From Burkholderia sp. Bp8963 (GTDB lineage: Bacteria > Pseudomonadota > Gammaproteobacteria > Burkholderiales > Burkholderiaceae), in NCBI RefSeq assembly GCF_003854275.1, contig NZ_QTQP01000005.1, forward strand, positions 161,925 to 225,924: DNA of 64,000 nucleotides, in the 5' to 3' direction. The notes under the pieces are model-generated. The model was given only the letters and a program-made list of their open reading frames with translations, was not told where the DNA came from and ran no database searches. Both the position numbers and the translations under genes were made by a program. Positions 63,915 to 64,000 of this stretch are shown in pieces. The first letter of the stretch is position 1, and every line of letters starts with the position of its first letter.

Positions 63915-64000
63915 GGTCAACTCAGGCGACGCGACGTCGTCGGGCGCTGCAAGCCGGGGCCGCGCTGCGCTCGAGACCAGCATGCGTGCACAAGGCGGCT

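Noticed and set aside
63915..64000. Possible gene start at the right edge
   Set aside because: Only 86 bases remain and no ribosome site with a convincing frame is visible.

Overview
The window looks like chromosomal DNA of a Burkholderia species, probably of the Burkholderia cepacia complex. This is inferred from very high GC, strong GC3 codon use, and the gene content: pgaABCD with a linked glmS, a hydroxyproline catabolic cluster, PmpAB sulfur permeases and MocR/LysR regulators. I found no tRNA, rRNA, CRISPR, prophage or transposase. Apart from the left edge, where glmS runs off, genes are complete.

Layout. (1) 1-8.5 kb, minus strand: a biofilm polysaccharide operon made of two small envelope genes, pgaA, pgaB, pgaC, pgaD and a glmS copy. 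It is preceded by about 0.8 kb of AT-rich non-coding DNA holding four degenerate repeats of about 108 bp, then a HypT-like LysR gene. (2) 11.0-21.8 kb, plus strand: six genes of circularly permuted ATP-grasp, alpha-E and transglutaminase-like proteins. This is the predicted amidoligase/peptide-modification system whose product is unknown. One of its three transglutaminase-like proteins has Ser in place of the catalytic Cys. (3) 21.9-29.2 kb: proline iminopeptidase, two acyltransferase-3 membrane proteins, and a blaI-blaR-bla-acyltransferase operon. Its BlaR-like protein fuses an M56 metalloprotease to a complete D,D-peptidase (S11) domain, and the class A beta-lactamase has an altered KTG box. 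A palindromic operator is shared with a divergent AhpD-like gene. (4) 29.2-36.5 kb, minus strand: a tightly overlapping seven-gene operon that makes 2-aminoethylphosphonate (pepM, ppd, phnW) and, by inference, moves it onto a lipid through a nucleotidyltransferase and a CDP-alcohol phosphotransferase, with a 2OG-Fe(II) oxygenase and an MprF/YbhN-like membrane protein.

(5) 36.9-50.9 kb: mixed housekeeping and accessory genes. They include a CoA-transferase, a DHA2 efflux pump with divergent MarR, a MerR regulator with a textbook long-spacer promoter over a probable gene remnant, a HAD hydrolase, a MocR/LysE pair, a helix-hairpin-helix protein, a DUF2905-CapA operon downstream of a perfect FNR-type box, an RpoD-like extra sigma factor, a lipoprotein and SH3 protein pair, and cytochrome b561. 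(6) 51.1-60.5 kb: trans-4-hydroxy-L-proline catabolism in two divergent transcripts around a control region with a perfect 13-bp inverted repeat. (7) 60.6-63.9 kb: an ArsR-type regulator with a split YeeE/YedE (PmpA/PmpB) sulfur-compound transporter, a DUF2917 protein and a second MocR regulator.

How the genes work together: GlmS supplies glucosamine-6-phosphate for the UDP-GlcNAc used by PgaC. PepM, Ppd and PhnW turn phosphoenolpyruvate into 2-aminoethylphosphonate. LhpA, LhpBEF, LhpC and the aldehyde dehydrogenase turn hydroxyproline into 2-oxoglutarate, with a permease for uptake. Function calls rest on recognisable motifs and gene order read by eye; no search was run.
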